A stretch of DNA of 64,000 nt from Eledone cirrhosa. Taxonomy: Eukaryota > Mollusca > Cephalopoda > Octopoda > Eledonidae. The stretch covers positions 12,643,181 to 12,707,180 of the forward strand of contig OZ024742.1 in assembly GCA_964016885.1 (NCBI GenBank), in the 5' to 3' direction. The first letter of the stretch is position 1. Each line of letters begins with the position of its first letter. Positions 11,479 through 20,380 of this stretch are shown piece by piece. The position numbers and the translations under genes are program-made. Under the pieces are notes generated by a model, which saw only the letters and a list, made by a program, of their open reading frames with translations, made no database searches and was not told the DNA's origin.

Positions 11479-11606
11479 ACGAAGGAAGTGTGGTAAGTAA
11501 CTAAGTGGACCATAACGCACCAAAGCACTCGATACTTTGGGTAGTAGAGTGGATAATAGGAAAGGAGTCAGGATCCCGACGGCTGAGCTCCGGCCGTTTC
11601 GAAAGC
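11479..11606 (+). repeat. Dispersed repeat, copy 2
   Basis: Matches 7252-7336 ('ggaccataacgcacca', 'gtagtagagtgg') and extends further with 'gagtcaggatcccgacgg', 'ctgagctccggccgtttcg'. TA microsatellites again flank it. Confidence 0.7.
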
Positions 11607-11666
11607 TATATATATATATATATATATATATATAGGAGGGGGGTGCGTATATGTATGTGTGTATGT

Positions 11667-11698
<32 letters not shown>

Positions 11699-11771
11699 TG
11701 TGTGATGAGTGTGTGCTTTTCATCTGTCCGCATGAGTAAGACAACTTGCACGTAATTACGAAATCTGTGTC

Positions 11772-11802
<31 letters not shown>

Positions 11803-11825
11803 ACATGTGTGTGTGTGTGTGCTAC
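11607..11825. repeat. TA and TG microsatellite cluster
   Basis: TA runs are at about 11608-11632 and 11667-11692, and a TG run at about 11776-11822. Between them lies about 80 bp of unassigned sequence. Confidence 0.9.
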
Positions 11826-12059
11826 ACATAGACTACACATGCACATTAGCATATATTTACATATACACATGATTTCCATGTAGTCTTACTGTTGTTTATG
11901 TTATCCATATCAAGAGTGTATGTCATTGGTGACCCTGTCAAACTGAAATCGACTGAAGCGCGGAAATCATCTTCTGCGGTCAAATGTTATCAGTGACATG
12001 AGCTGGAACGTTCTGCAGTAACATAGCCAACAGTATTAGAGAAACTAGTTTCATGTGAT

Positions 12060-12279
12060 ATTATTTAATCTTTCTGCCGGTGGATTGGCAGTATCGGTAG
12101 AGGGTCGGACGCTATGCTTTGACGTATAGAGTTACGGCCCTTGCCATTCTGAGTTCAAATCCTGCCAAGGTTAACTTTGCCTTTCATCCTTACGGGGTCG
12201 ATAAAATAAAGTACCAGTAATGCACTGGGTAATTGCTGGCCTTATGCCTAAAGTAGAAACAATTATTTAATCTTTCTGC
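12060..12279 (+). mobile_element. Full-length cephalopod-type SINE with 18-bp TSD
   Basis: A complete copy. The head 'ggtggattggcagtatcgg' (A box) begins near 12078, the B-box region 'gagttcaaatcc' is near 12150, and the body 'gtcgataaaataaagtacc' is near 12198. The tail is 'gtagaaacaattattt'. The perfect direct repeat 'attatttaatctttctgc' is at 12060-12077 and 12262-12279, so both insertion edges are resolved. The intact repeat suggests a fairly recent insertion. Confidence 0.93.
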
Positions 12280-12342
12280 TTCCGAATTATAATACTTTGG
12301 CCTGTACTTGAAATCTTTTCATTCATGTACATACTCACACGT

Positions 12343-12425
12343 AGGCGGTGATATTGGTATGACGGATAGAAGGATTTCTTGTATTAGTTCCCGATCTCTG
12401 TACTCTGATTTCAAATCCCGCGAGA
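12343..12425 (+). mobile_element. Eroded tRNA-head relic of the same SINE
   Basis: 'ggcggtgatattggtatg' followed by 'ctctgatttcaaatcccgc' keeps the spacing and wording of the SINE tRNA head (ggcggtggattgg ... ctgagttcaaatcc), but no SINE body follows. A head-only relic is the best reading; similarity is partial. Confidence 0.5.
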
Positions 12426-12566
12426 ATGGAAGTGGGTAGATCATGTGTCATGAAGAAAGGAGATGAAATTAACAAGAGATAGACACGAGAGGGACTAAGC
12501 TATATATAGAATGGAGACTAAGGTAGACAGGAACAACTGATACACACTCAGGAAGGGCTTCGCTTT

Positions 12567-12568
<2 letters not shown>

Positions 12569-12623
<55 letters not shown>

Positions 12624-12624
12624 T
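12569..12624. repeat. (CA)n-(TA)n-(GA)n compound microsatellite
   Basis: Three dinucleotide runs in direct succession. Confidence 0.95.
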
Positions 12625-12771
12625 TTTGAGTATATGTTGGTTGTATACCAACACCTCAGTATGCAGGCTGGAGCACTCGACGAAGTGCGCAGGTTGGTTT
12701 GGTTACTCCGGAGTAATGTAAAATAAAGTAAAATAAATAAGTCAAATGTTTAAAATATAATTTCGTTTATT

Positions 12772-12826
12772 ACTGCTATATATATTTCGGTGACAGCCAT
12801 CTTTGGCTGTGACCTCTTCAGGCAGT
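12772..12826 (-). ncRNA. Hammerhead ribozyme-like motif (left arm)
   Basis: Same 55-nt motif as at 13079-13133, read on the minus strand and identical to it. Core CTGAAGA lies at 12815-12821, and the GAA of the GAAA box at 12786-12788. Stem I halves are at 12822-12826 and 12772-12776. It fits the hammerhead consensus CUGANGA / GAAA / NUH. Activity is inferred, not shown. Confidence 0.7.
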
Positions 12827-13078
12827 CCGAATTAGTGTGGTATAGACAAGAACATATGTTGTTGAGGTGTATAATTTTGTCAATACTCTGATATGCCCAG
12901 TTCCTGGTTGGGTTGTTATTTCACTGAGGAACTGGAATCATATCATATGATTCCTCAGTGAAATAACAAGTGAAATAACAGTGAAATAACAACCCAACCA
13001 GGAACTGGGCATATCAGAGTATTGACATAATTAAACACCTCAACAACATATGTACTTGTCTATGCCACACTAATTCGG

Positions 13079-13133
13079 ACTGCCTGAAGAGGTCACAGCC
13101 AAAGATGGCTGTCACCGAAATATATATAGCAGT
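13079..13133 (+). ncRNA. Hammerhead ribozyme-like motif (right arm)
   Basis: A minimal type I hammerhead can be drawn. Stem I is ACTGC (13079-13083) with GCAGT (13129-13133). The core is CTGAAGA (13084-13090). Stem II is GGTCACAGCCA (13091-13101) with TGGCTGTCACC (13106-13116): ten pairs and one C-C mismatch, loop AAGA. The GAA core is at 13117-13119. Stem III is only AT/AT with a 4-nt loop (13120-13127), and the predicted cleavage nucleotide is A13128 (triplet ATA). All conserved core positions are met, including A15.1-U16.1. Very short stem III is known for hammerheads in Penelope-like elements and retrozymes, which often act as dimers. A functional link to the Penelope-like relic at 4.4-6.2 kb is only a guess. 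Confidence 0.72.
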
Positions 13134-13179
13134 AATAAACGAAGCTAAATTTTAAACATTTAACTTATTTATTTTACTT

Positions 13180-13183
<4 letters not shown>

Positions 13184-13226
<43 letters not shown>
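13184..13226. repeat. (TA)n microsatellite
   Basis: TA dinucleotides directly abut the right end of the fold-back element. Confidence 0.95.
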
Positions 13227-13228
<2 letters not shown>

Positions 13229-13229
13229 A

Positions 13230-13332
13230 CAACCTTGTCCAGATTTGTGCTTTCGAGGGGAACGTGAACTAAAGTTCACGGACACAACGCTTCATCCGGT
13301 CCAAGAATCGAACTCATAACCATGCGCCTTCA
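13230..13332 (-). mobile_element. tRNA-derived SINE-like fragment (second family)
   Basis: On the minus strand it reads 'gaaggcgcatggttatgag', then 'gttcgattcttggacc' (B-box-like), then 'gcgttgtgtccgtgaac'. The B box and the following 'ggaccgg...gttgtgt' resemble a widespread octopus SINE head, here with the middle of the tRNA part apparently deleted. It is held between two TA microsatellites. Confidence 0.55.

Positions 13333-13334
<2 letters not shown>

Positions 13335-13391
<57 letters not shown>
13335..13391. repeat. (TA)n microsatellite
   Basis: About 56 bp of TA dinucleotides directly abut the next hairpin. Confidence 0.96.
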
Positions 13392-13393
<2 letters not shown>

Positions 13394-13395
<2 letters not shown>

Positions 13396-13440
13396 TCTAC
13401 AGGACTAGCACTGTTTCATTCGTGAGAATTCATCAGGAAG
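13394..13440 (-). ncRNA. Hammerhead ribozyme-like motif (second pair, left)
   Basis: On the minus strand the core CTGATGA is at 13430-13436. Stem II is ATTC-tcac-GAAT (13418-13429), the GAA core is at 13415-13417, and stem III is ACAG/CTGT (13411-13414 with 13399-13402). The cleavage nucleotide A (minus strand) is at 13398, after GT. Stem I is weak: three pairs (TTC/GAA) and then a mismatch. It fits the hammerhead consensus with a GUA cleavage triplet, but stem II begins with A-T where G-C is usual. Confidence 0.62.
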
Positions 13441-13449
13441 CTGAATGAG

Positions 13450-13496
13450 CTTCCTGATGATTTCTCACGAATGAAACAGTTCTAGTCCTGTAGAAG
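13450..13496 (+). ncRNA. Hammerhead ribozyme-like motif (second pair, right)
   Basis: Stem I is CTTC (13450-13453) with GAAG (13493-13496). The core CTGATGA is at 13454-13460. Stem II is TTTC-tcac-GAAT (13461-13472), whose first pair is a T-T mismatch. GAA is at 13473-13475, stem III is ACAG/CTGT (13476-13479 with 13488-13491), and the cleavage nucleotide is A13492. Stem I is better than in the left copy and stem II worse, so the two arms have decayed in complementary ways. Confidence 0.6.
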
Positions 13497-13578
13497 GTTT
13501 TCTATATTAAACTTTTATACTCTGCACTGTATTGAGTACCTTACTTACTGCGGTTACCCTCGAATGAACCCGGGATAA

Positions 13579-13579
<1 letters not shown>

Positions 13580-13633
<54 letters not shown>
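13580..13633. repeat. (TA)n microsatellite
   Basis: TA dinucleotides end at the left edge of the next inverted-repeat element. Confidence 0.95.
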
Positions 13634-13636
<3 letters not shown>

Positions 13637-14330
13637 GTAGTTAAGCAAATCAAGATCACAAACTCACATAGAAGATATTAGTCAAAGAGTATCAACATTA
13701 AGTGCAGCCTAATATAACAAAGAGAGGATAAGAATGTCAGTTTACAATTGTTTCATTACTCCATATGATATAAGCTACCTCCCTAGCATTATCTTGGTTA
13801 CAATTCTCATTGGGGCCTTTGGCTCTTCAAGGAGTTGAGTTACCTCCCTTGAAACCCATCTCTATATAATAAGGTAATTTTTCTACAAGAAGCCATCTTG
13901 TTATGCGATAGGCGGCATTGTTTACTTTCAGCCTCGACATATACGTAATGTTTGTTTATACCATACACTTGAGTTCTCCAGTGCCAAGGGACCCCATCTA
14001 AGGAGCTGCTAATCTGAGGATTCTTTACGGACACGTAACCCTCTTATTTTATTTTATTTTTACTTTATATATGTTAATAATTTCATTATCTCATCTCAAG
14101 TTCCGAGGATCTGCTCCATAATATTATTTTATGTTACTTATCTTTCTCTGCACCAAATCAATAACGATCTTACCATCGATTGATCCAGAAATATTATATG
14201 GAGTAGTGAAACAGTTGTAAACTGGCATTCTTATCCTCTCTTTTTATATTAAACTGCACTTAATGTTGATACTCCTTGACTAATGTCTTCTCTGTGAGTT
14301 TGTGGTCTTAATTTGCTTAACTACTGAATA
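13631..14330. mobile_element. Non-autonomous element with about 139-bp terminal inverted repeats
   Basis: The left arm 13631-13769 ('tattcagtagttaagcaaa' onward) is the reverse complement of 14192-14330, at roughly 90% identity by eye. The interior (about 420 bp) has no protein-coding signal; 'gccatcttgttatgcgata' is near 13900. The 64-codon minus-strand frame at 13840-14034 has no recognisable domain. Long TIRs and a short non-coding interior suggest a fold-back or MITE-type element. A TA microsatellite adjoins the left end. Confidence 0.8.
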
Positions 14331-14500
14331 TTTCCAGCTCTGTACACCTAACCTCCGTATGAATGCAGTTTTCCAACTGCTTTCCACTGCATATTGCACA
14401 TCGAGCACCCGCTTTTAAGATTTGGCTTCTAACACCTTCACCAATCTCTCCTATCCTATTCTATCTCTCTATTTAAGATTGGTTTACTCTTGAACTGACT
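14331..14500. other. Unassigned sequence before the LINE
   Basis: C/T-rich sequence without recognisable content, up to the abrupt rise in GC that marks the LINE. Confidence 0.5.
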
Positions 14501-14502
14501 AT

Positions 14503-15991
14503 ATCTCCTCCCTTCTGTATGTGTTGACTCTCGAGCCACTACTGCGGAAGTTGGAGTTGTTGCAGGGCATCCCTTTGGAACCGGGATTGCGGAAAGCGGT
14601 GTCGGCCTACGCCGATGACGTGACAGTAATGGTGTCGACGGCCTCCGAAATCGAGGCGGTCGGCACCTTACTGGAGGAGTACGAAAAGTTCACAGGGGCT
14701 AAGCTGAACCGGGACAAGTCGATCGGTTTGCAACTCGGCACGTGGAGGGGCAGACCGATGCCCTCCGATGGCGTCGTCGGACGCTGGACGGAGGGCCCGG
14801 TGAAGTTGCTCGGGGTCTGGTTCGGACCGGACCTCCAGGTGGAGAAAAACTGGGCGGAGGTTACGAACAGGGTGTTTGCACTGACCCAGAAGTGGGCCAG
14901 TTGCAAAACTATCCCTGAAAGGTCGGGCGGAGGTGGCGAACACCTACATAGCGTCCGTAATCTACTACCGCCTGACCGTAGTGCCCTGCCCAAGGGAAAC
15001 CCTCACCAAGATGGAGCGCGCGCTCTTCCAATTCCTTTGGAAGAGGCGGGCTCCTATGGTGAGGAGATCCATCTGCTGTCAACACCCTTCGAAAGGAGGG
15101 CTGGGGATGCCGTGGCTAATGATGCGTAAACACGCATTAAGGCTACGGCACCTCTACGTATTCCTCACCGGACAACCGGTGTGGGCCTCGTTTGTGAGAC
15201 GAACCTTTCCCAGACTCGTCTCACTCACCGAGCTGCAATCCTGGGTCAAGCAAAGACCGAGAAAACTGGGCGCCTGGCACACTGAGTGTGCCCAGGCGCT
15301 CACCGCCCTCTGGCAGGCGGATCCGGTTATCAGTGGAGACTCCACCGCAACATTCTATAGAGGGCTGGTACGCAGCAGGTGCGACGACGCCCTCGGAGAA
15401 GCCCTAGACATGTAGGAGGACGAACTGGCCAGCCTGTTCGGTAGGACATTCAGCCCGGGACCTATGGACAACTTCCAGAAGTCCCTGGCCTGGCAGTGCT
15501 ACCGAGGGGCTTTACCCGTTCGAGAAAGGCTCTACAGACACGGGCGCCCGGGTAGGGACCCCGCCAAAAAGATCTGTCCCAGATGCGTGTGCGACGAGGA
15601 AACCGTTGCACACGCATTGGTACACTGCTCGCGCGTAGCCGATCTGTGGGGCTATGTCGAACAACTGCTATCAAGGGTGGGACCGATCCGGTTGACCACC
15701 GAGTCTATTGTAATGATCAAGCCGCCTCCCCCCTTCAAAGATGAAGCAGAGGCGGTGTTTCTGTGCGTAATAGCCATGGCGAAAGAGGTTGTATGGTGGA
15801 CGCGTCTGAAAGGACTGAGGTCAGGCACCTTTCTCTCTGGCCAACAACTGGTCCGTTTCTTCCGATATCATTTCGGAAGAAGGATCAGGATGGAGAGAGA
15901 GGTGCTGCACCCCAGCCGTTTCTATGAAAGATGGGTGAAAGTGGCGAGAATGGCCTGTGTGAATGGGCCTTCACTCTACATCAGACTATAG
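14503..15991 (+). pseudogene. 5'-truncated non-LTR retrotransposon ORF2 (RT C-terminal half)
   Basis: Reverse transcriptase of a LINE, present only from just before the catalytic box. 'SLLYVLTLEPLLRKL' starts at about 14506, and 'AYADDVTVM' (the YADD active site) is near 14608-14634. The thumb region with 'LLGVWFG' follows. After it comes 'CPRC...H...C' near 15575-15645, a CCHC-type knuckle usual at LINE C-termini. The frame breaks once near 14,900: the first piece runs 14521-15129, and the continuing piece reads 'KLSLKGRAEVANTYI' in the next frame. One in-frame TAG lies at 15413-15415, after which the same frame is open to the stop at 15989-15991. The region is clearly GC-richer than its surroundings and the reading frame is well preserved, so the insertion is not very old. 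It resembles Tx1/L1-type LINEs, but the clade is uncertain. No endonuclease domain remains. Confidence 0.88.
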
Positions 15992-16251
15992 GTGAGGAAG
16001 ATGAAAGACCAAGGGAGCACCCCTTCTCTGTGCTCCTGAGGAGAAGGGTTGCACACTTTTTTCGGGGGTGTGTGCGACCCCCCAAGGCGCCTCCTCTCTA
16101 TTGAGGATTTTGTTATAAATTTTATTTTTTGTTATATCTTATTTTATTTTTATATTTTGTTATTGCCTCCTCCTTATTGAGGACGCCTTTTTGTGTAAAC
16201 TCCCCCCTTTGTACTTGTCCCACTTTTGATGCCCTAGTGGCAAATAAAAGA

Positions 16252-16255
<4 letters not shown>
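15992..16255 (+). mobile_element. 3' UTR of the LINE
   Basis: Non-coding continuation of the element, ending 'gccctagtggcaaataaaag' and then an AT microsatellite that may be its tail. A motif close to 'cctcctctctattgaggat' near 16088 recurs as 'cctcctccttattgaggac' near 16165, a partial internal duplication. A possible pseudoknot is listed separately. Confidence 0.7.
16014..16048 (+). other. Interleaved complementary segments (possible RNA pseudoknot)
   Basis: GGAGCAC (16014-16020) complements GTGCTCC (16030-16036). CCCTTCTC (16021-16028) complements GAGAAGGG (16041-16048). The order S1a-S2a-S1b-S2b is that of an H-type pseudoknot. The first loop would be zero bases, so either one stem frays or the two stems are alternative hairpins. 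It lies 23 bases after the ORF stop, in the LINE 3' UTR. Confidence 0.5.

Positions 16256-16306
<51 letters not shown>
16256..16306. repeat. (TA)n microsatellite at the LINE 3' end
   Basis: About 50 bp of TA follow the LINE tail directly. Confidence 0.95.
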
Positions 16307-16310
<4 letters not shown>

Positions 16311-16619
16311 AAATGAAAAATCAGTGATGCATCTGGACTCAGGTAATTGTGTGTTACAATTGTTTCGCCGGCAGACAGCTCGAGACACGATCATTGTATG
16401 GATCTGTTTGATTCTGGAACTGCAGGTTCGTCGGATACTGGCAATAATTCCGGATCAAATTTTCTCCACTGGGGTGTTAGCGTCAAAAAACATCTTCCTC
16501 GCTTGTCCCGCTGTTGGCTGTTTTTTTTTCTACGTCATCATAAATTCTGGCCAATAATTGCTGTCAGACTGTCCATCACACACTTCAATGAATTCATGCT
16601 GGGTTTGGTATTTCACAAG
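16307..16619. other. Unassigned sequence
   Basis: Moderate GC content. Short frames on both strands overlap without any recognisable domain; no feature supported. Confidence 0.5.
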
Positions 16620-16688
16620 TCCACTCACACACACATATACACATATACCCACATACATACATACATACACATATACACATACACATAC

Positions 16689-16731
<43 letters not shown>

Positions 16732-16960
16732 GACCCATATATATATATATATACACACACTCACATACACACACACACGCACACAACCATATAACTAACA
16801 ACATACACGTCCACAGACGCCTGCCTACATGCCCGCGTACATCAGCTCTTTGTACACGCACGCACGCACACACGCACACACACACGCACACGCATACATG
16901 GGCACACACATGCGTACGTATGTATACATATATACAGAGAGAGAGAGATTTATATATATA
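16620..16960. repeat. CA/TA microsatellite cluster
   Basis: ACATAC-rich tracts, TA runs at about 16696-16725 and 16737-16752, then CACG-rich repeats to about 16900 and a short GA run near 16936-16949. Apparent His/Thr- or Tyr/Ile-rich frames are artefacts. Confidence 0.93.
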
Positions 16961-17059
16961 GATAGATAGATTGTCGATTTGTGTCAGCAAGTAACCACAA
17001 GTTAAAAACATACTCAATATATAGGTAGAGTATAGTCATTTTTTATTTTATATATCGAA

Positions 17060-17235
17060 TAATATATGTGTGCGTGTGTGCTTCTATGTGTGTATATGAG
17101 CGTGAGCGTGCATGTGTGTGCAAGGGTGTGTGTGTGAGTGTGTGTGTGTGTGAGTGTGTGTGTGTGTGAGTGTGTGTGTGGGTGTGGGTGTGTGTGTGGG
17201 TGTGTGTGCAGGTATGTGTGTGTGCGTGTGTGAGT
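17060..17235. repeat. (TG)n-rich microsatellite
   Basis: TG dinucleotides with TGAG and GGTG interruptions. Confidence 0.94.
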
Positions 17236-17239
17236 AAAC

Positions 17240-18985
17240 AGCACGGAGATCCAGAAGGAATACCTCAAATCATTTTATCCGACTTTCTAACGACTTTTCT
17301 AACTTCCCCGCCTGTTTACACAGTATGGTATTACAAAAGTATTGGATCATGTGATGATCAGAACAATTGATCAGGTGTATCGATAAGTATGCAGAGTTTT
17401 GCCATGGATTATATATGATGACTGATGTTTAATAGCTAGTCTTAGATTCAACCCTACATAGATTCACACACACCCAACACCACCTTCATGCATTCTTCAG
17501 CTACAAGCTATTTTCACCATATCAACACCATGCATTCATTTAATTGTTAAATTTTGAGAAACTACTTTACAAATATTTGTCTTTGGAAACGGTTTTCTGG
17601 AGAATCACGTCTACTAAATTGTTTAAATACTCCCATCCCAGCAACCGAACAAATTATATGATAATCTTTTAACATTTAACTCTAAGCTCACATCATATGA
17701 GAGAATGTGACAACATAATCTGGTCACAGTATATTTATTGGAATCCAGGGCTTTATGTCAACAAACTTCTCGGAGATCCGGCCGCTTAGGATTTGAATAA
17801 TAAAACTAAATATTCTGTAAGCAAACATTGTATGTTGTAATATATGTTGAATAATACTGGTTTTCTTCTTCCGAATATGTACACAGCTAATATTAATTCA
17901 TGTCGTCACTAACTTTATTGTTTTCTCCTATTTTCTACTGATAAATCTTTTGTAAGTTATTCTAAATAACAATTTGATATACAATAACGTCATCTTGTTA
18001 AAACAGTATTCCGACATCTCCTTTGTTAGTTAACAATCGAAGATTCATTTAATAAAAGAACGGATATTTAGTCTTGTTCTACAATCAGATTTTAAATGTA
18101 TAAAATGCTGTATAGACAAAGTGGTCTAGAAAAGGTAGTATTGTGATCTCAGCCTAGTGGGGTTCCATTCAGAATCGATGCAGTCAGAGAACGATGCATT
18201 CTTTAGTAGTCAGACTGGTTATAGATTTGTTAGGCTCCTGAATAAAACATCTTGTAGTGTACACTTGGCAATATTCGATCAAGAAAAATTACGCAAGATA
18301 TTCTAAACATTTATATTACTCGTATAATAATAGCAACAACCCAGACAGAAACACACATATACACACAGACCTTTAAAAAATAAATATTTGTTGTCATTCC
18401 TTTTTCTAAGCCAATTTACTGTGAATTTACAATCTTAATGTCATGCATGAAATTATTGTTCAAAGCTATAATAAAACATGCCCAATGATTAAACATTAAA
18501 ACTACGACTGAATTTATAAAATGACAATTCTTTGCATGAACAAAATATGACAACGTTTGAGAGAAAGCAGAGTCATTTGACTGGGAATATGGGAGTATGA
18601 GAGAGAATTTGATACCCAGTTTGGTCTCTTCTCTTTCCTCATTACTGAGGGTCGGGTACGATAGACAATTATGCCATTGTTCATTCATCAATATGATGTT
18701 GGAAGTCAATGGGTTCCAAATTTTCTCGGAAGCTTTCTACCAAGCCACAACTCATCCACCTTCACAAGGATGAAGTTGTTGGGTTACTTTATATGTTGTC
18801 ACCTTTGTCCCATCTAGCCTGGCTTAGAAATTAGTCTGATCCTTCTCCTAGAGATACTGCCAACCAAGGATAACAAACACTGTCTACTTTTATTTATACA
18901 CTCTCGGATGGCTGTTGACCCTTATGAGTTCCTTCACCCTTTGACAGGTTTATATTTTCATCACAGTCTCCAAAAATCATTCTCC
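17240..18985. other. Unassigned, apparently unique sequence
   Basis: No simple repeats of note and no recognisable protein. The longest frame (minus strand, 18416-18709, 97 codons) shows no domain and no codon pattern different from its surroundings. This is among the few stretches that may be single-copy host DNA. Confidence 0.5.
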
Positions 18986-19155
18986 TCACCAAACTTACTT
19001 GATGGGTTTGGCGCTTTAGTCTCCGACAAGACGACCAGCAGATAAGTTGTGTTAGATTAGATGTTACCAGTAGAACTTGGTGAGGTTTACGGTTTGGTCA
19101 CCGACGACCCGACCATATGATAGGTTGTTCCGGATTAGATGTTACCAGTAGCGCT
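18986..19155 (+). repeat. Diverged 78-bp tandem duplication
   Basis: 'gattagatgttaccagtag' occurs twice, with the second copy 78 bp after the first (the shared 'gttaccagta' starts at 19063 and 19141). Upstream, 'ggtttggcgctttagtctcc' pairs with 'ggtttacggtttggtcacc', and 'gacaagacgacca' with 'gacgacccgacca'. The two units are clearly related but diverged. Confidence 0.75.
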
Positions 19156-20160
19156 CGAGAACGACCTAACATAAATTTGATATCAGACGCCGCAGGTACT
19201 TACCGTAATACCCTTAATCCATCCTTCCTCTATAGTTGGCGTCATCCATCATCTTTCAAATGATTTAATCCTCTATATACGTGTGCATATGAGATTGATC
19301 CTGGATACGCTACAGTAATTTTCTAGTACATATTCGTCTCTAAGATTTCGTCAAAAGAAATACGGTGTTTGTCATAATACACAGAAGAAAACGAAAAAAA
19401 AAACTCTCCAACATTTCTTTTATGAGGATGTCAGACATATTATTAAATCATAGACCTGTGAATTATGAACAGATTACTTAAACTTAATTCTACATTCCTC
19501 TTTGTATTTTATAAGAGAACAGACATTAAATTCATTGAATCAACATTTCTCGAAGTGGACACTTCATGTGAAGAAGTGGTATTTAATTTTCAGCGAGTTC
19601 GCTTGAAAGCTAGGAAGATGAATAATATATTTATGAATGTTGTTCTACTTGTTGCTGAGTACCTTTTATTATAATGTTTCGCTGATGTTGTTTAAATGTC
19701 TGTAATATCAATTTCAATTTAAATGAATGCGATCTTCATAGCTTCGTAGCCATTTATGTTAAATTGAATTTTGCTTGTTGAAAAGAAGTTACATTGTAAA
19801 CAATATTAGAATCAAACAATAAAATATTCCTTTTAATTCTTCTTTTTTTTTGTGTGTGTGTTAGATGTTATACAATTTATCGTTCAGCAAATATGTGTCG
19901 CGTCAGAGAAAAGATTATTTATAAATTTTCTAATATAGTGAGCGAATTCAAGGAATGTGATCAGATTACAAGGAATTAATAAGTGTTGTTTCCATGTGAC
20001 TACATAACTACATTATAGAGACTACTTTAGAGTCATCAGATTTATATACAACGTTGGAAAATAGCCTACTATATAACGTGTCGTCTACCTTTCAGCTACG
20101 GAAACGTCACTTTCTGTCTCCGTCATTTGGGAATGTGCTGTTCTTTTCTCATTCTGTAGT
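19156..20160. other. Unassigned sequence
   Basis: AT-rich. A 69-codon plus-strand frame (19465-19674) has no recognisable domain. A short (TG)4 follows a poly-T run near 19850. Nothing else is seen. Confidence 0.5.
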
Positions 20161-20375
20161 TAATGGTTTCTGATTTAGACACAAGACCAGCAATTGTTTG
20201 TTTGTTTTTTGTGTGTTTTTTCTTTTTATGGGGGTCGATTAATTTAACTCCAGTGCATTACTGGTACTTTATTTTATCGATCCCGTTAAGATGAAATTCA
20301 AACCTTAATGGGCCGTAACTCTATACCGTGAAGCATGGTGTCCGGTGCTCCACCGATGCTGCCAATCCACCGCCC
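20160..20375 (-). mobile_element. Cephalopod-type SINE, near full-length, inverted
   Basis: On the minus strand it has the head 'gggcggtggattggcagca', the body 'gggatcgataaaataaagt', and the tail 'aattgctggtcttgtgtc'. About 35 bases rich in T/G (near 20195-20230) are inserted between body and tail. The body is also short of some bases near 'ttaaggtttgaatttcatc'. Confidence 0.85.
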
Positions 20376-20380
20376 TAACC

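Larger units (their letters stand above)
12717..13188. mobile_element. 470-bp fold-back element, about 205-bp arms
   Basis: The left arm (about 12717-12925, starting 'taaaataaagtaaaataaat') is the reverse complement of the right arm (about 12980-13188), with only scattered mismatches (for example 'gtggtatagacaagaac' against 'gtggcatagacaagtac'). The apex has a second small palindrome: 'gttatttcactgaggaa' at 12915-12931 mirrored at about 12950-12966. An 'agtgaaataac' motif is repeated there, so alternative pairings exist. Each arm holds a hammerhead-like motif (listed separately). Possible origins are a fold-back element, or two head-to-head copies of a ribozyme-bearing retroelement terminus. 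No protein is encoded. Confidence 0.85.
13394..13497. repeat. Near-perfect 48-bp inverted repeat (hairpin)
   Basis: Arm 13394-13441 ('gttctacaggactagcact' onward) is mirrored at about 13448-13497 with a handful of mismatches and a loop of about 6 bp. Each arm contains a hammerhead-like core. A TA microsatellite precedes it, and another follows about 80 bp later. Confidence 0.88.

Noticed and set aside
14607..14993. Minus-strand 128-codon frame over the LINE
   Set aside because: Shadow of the GC-rich reverse transcriptase frame on the plus strand, which carries the YADD motif.
18416..18709. 97-codon minus-strand frame as a host gene
   Set aside because: No recognisable domain, AT-rich like its neighbours, no splice or homology evidence; length is compatible with chance.
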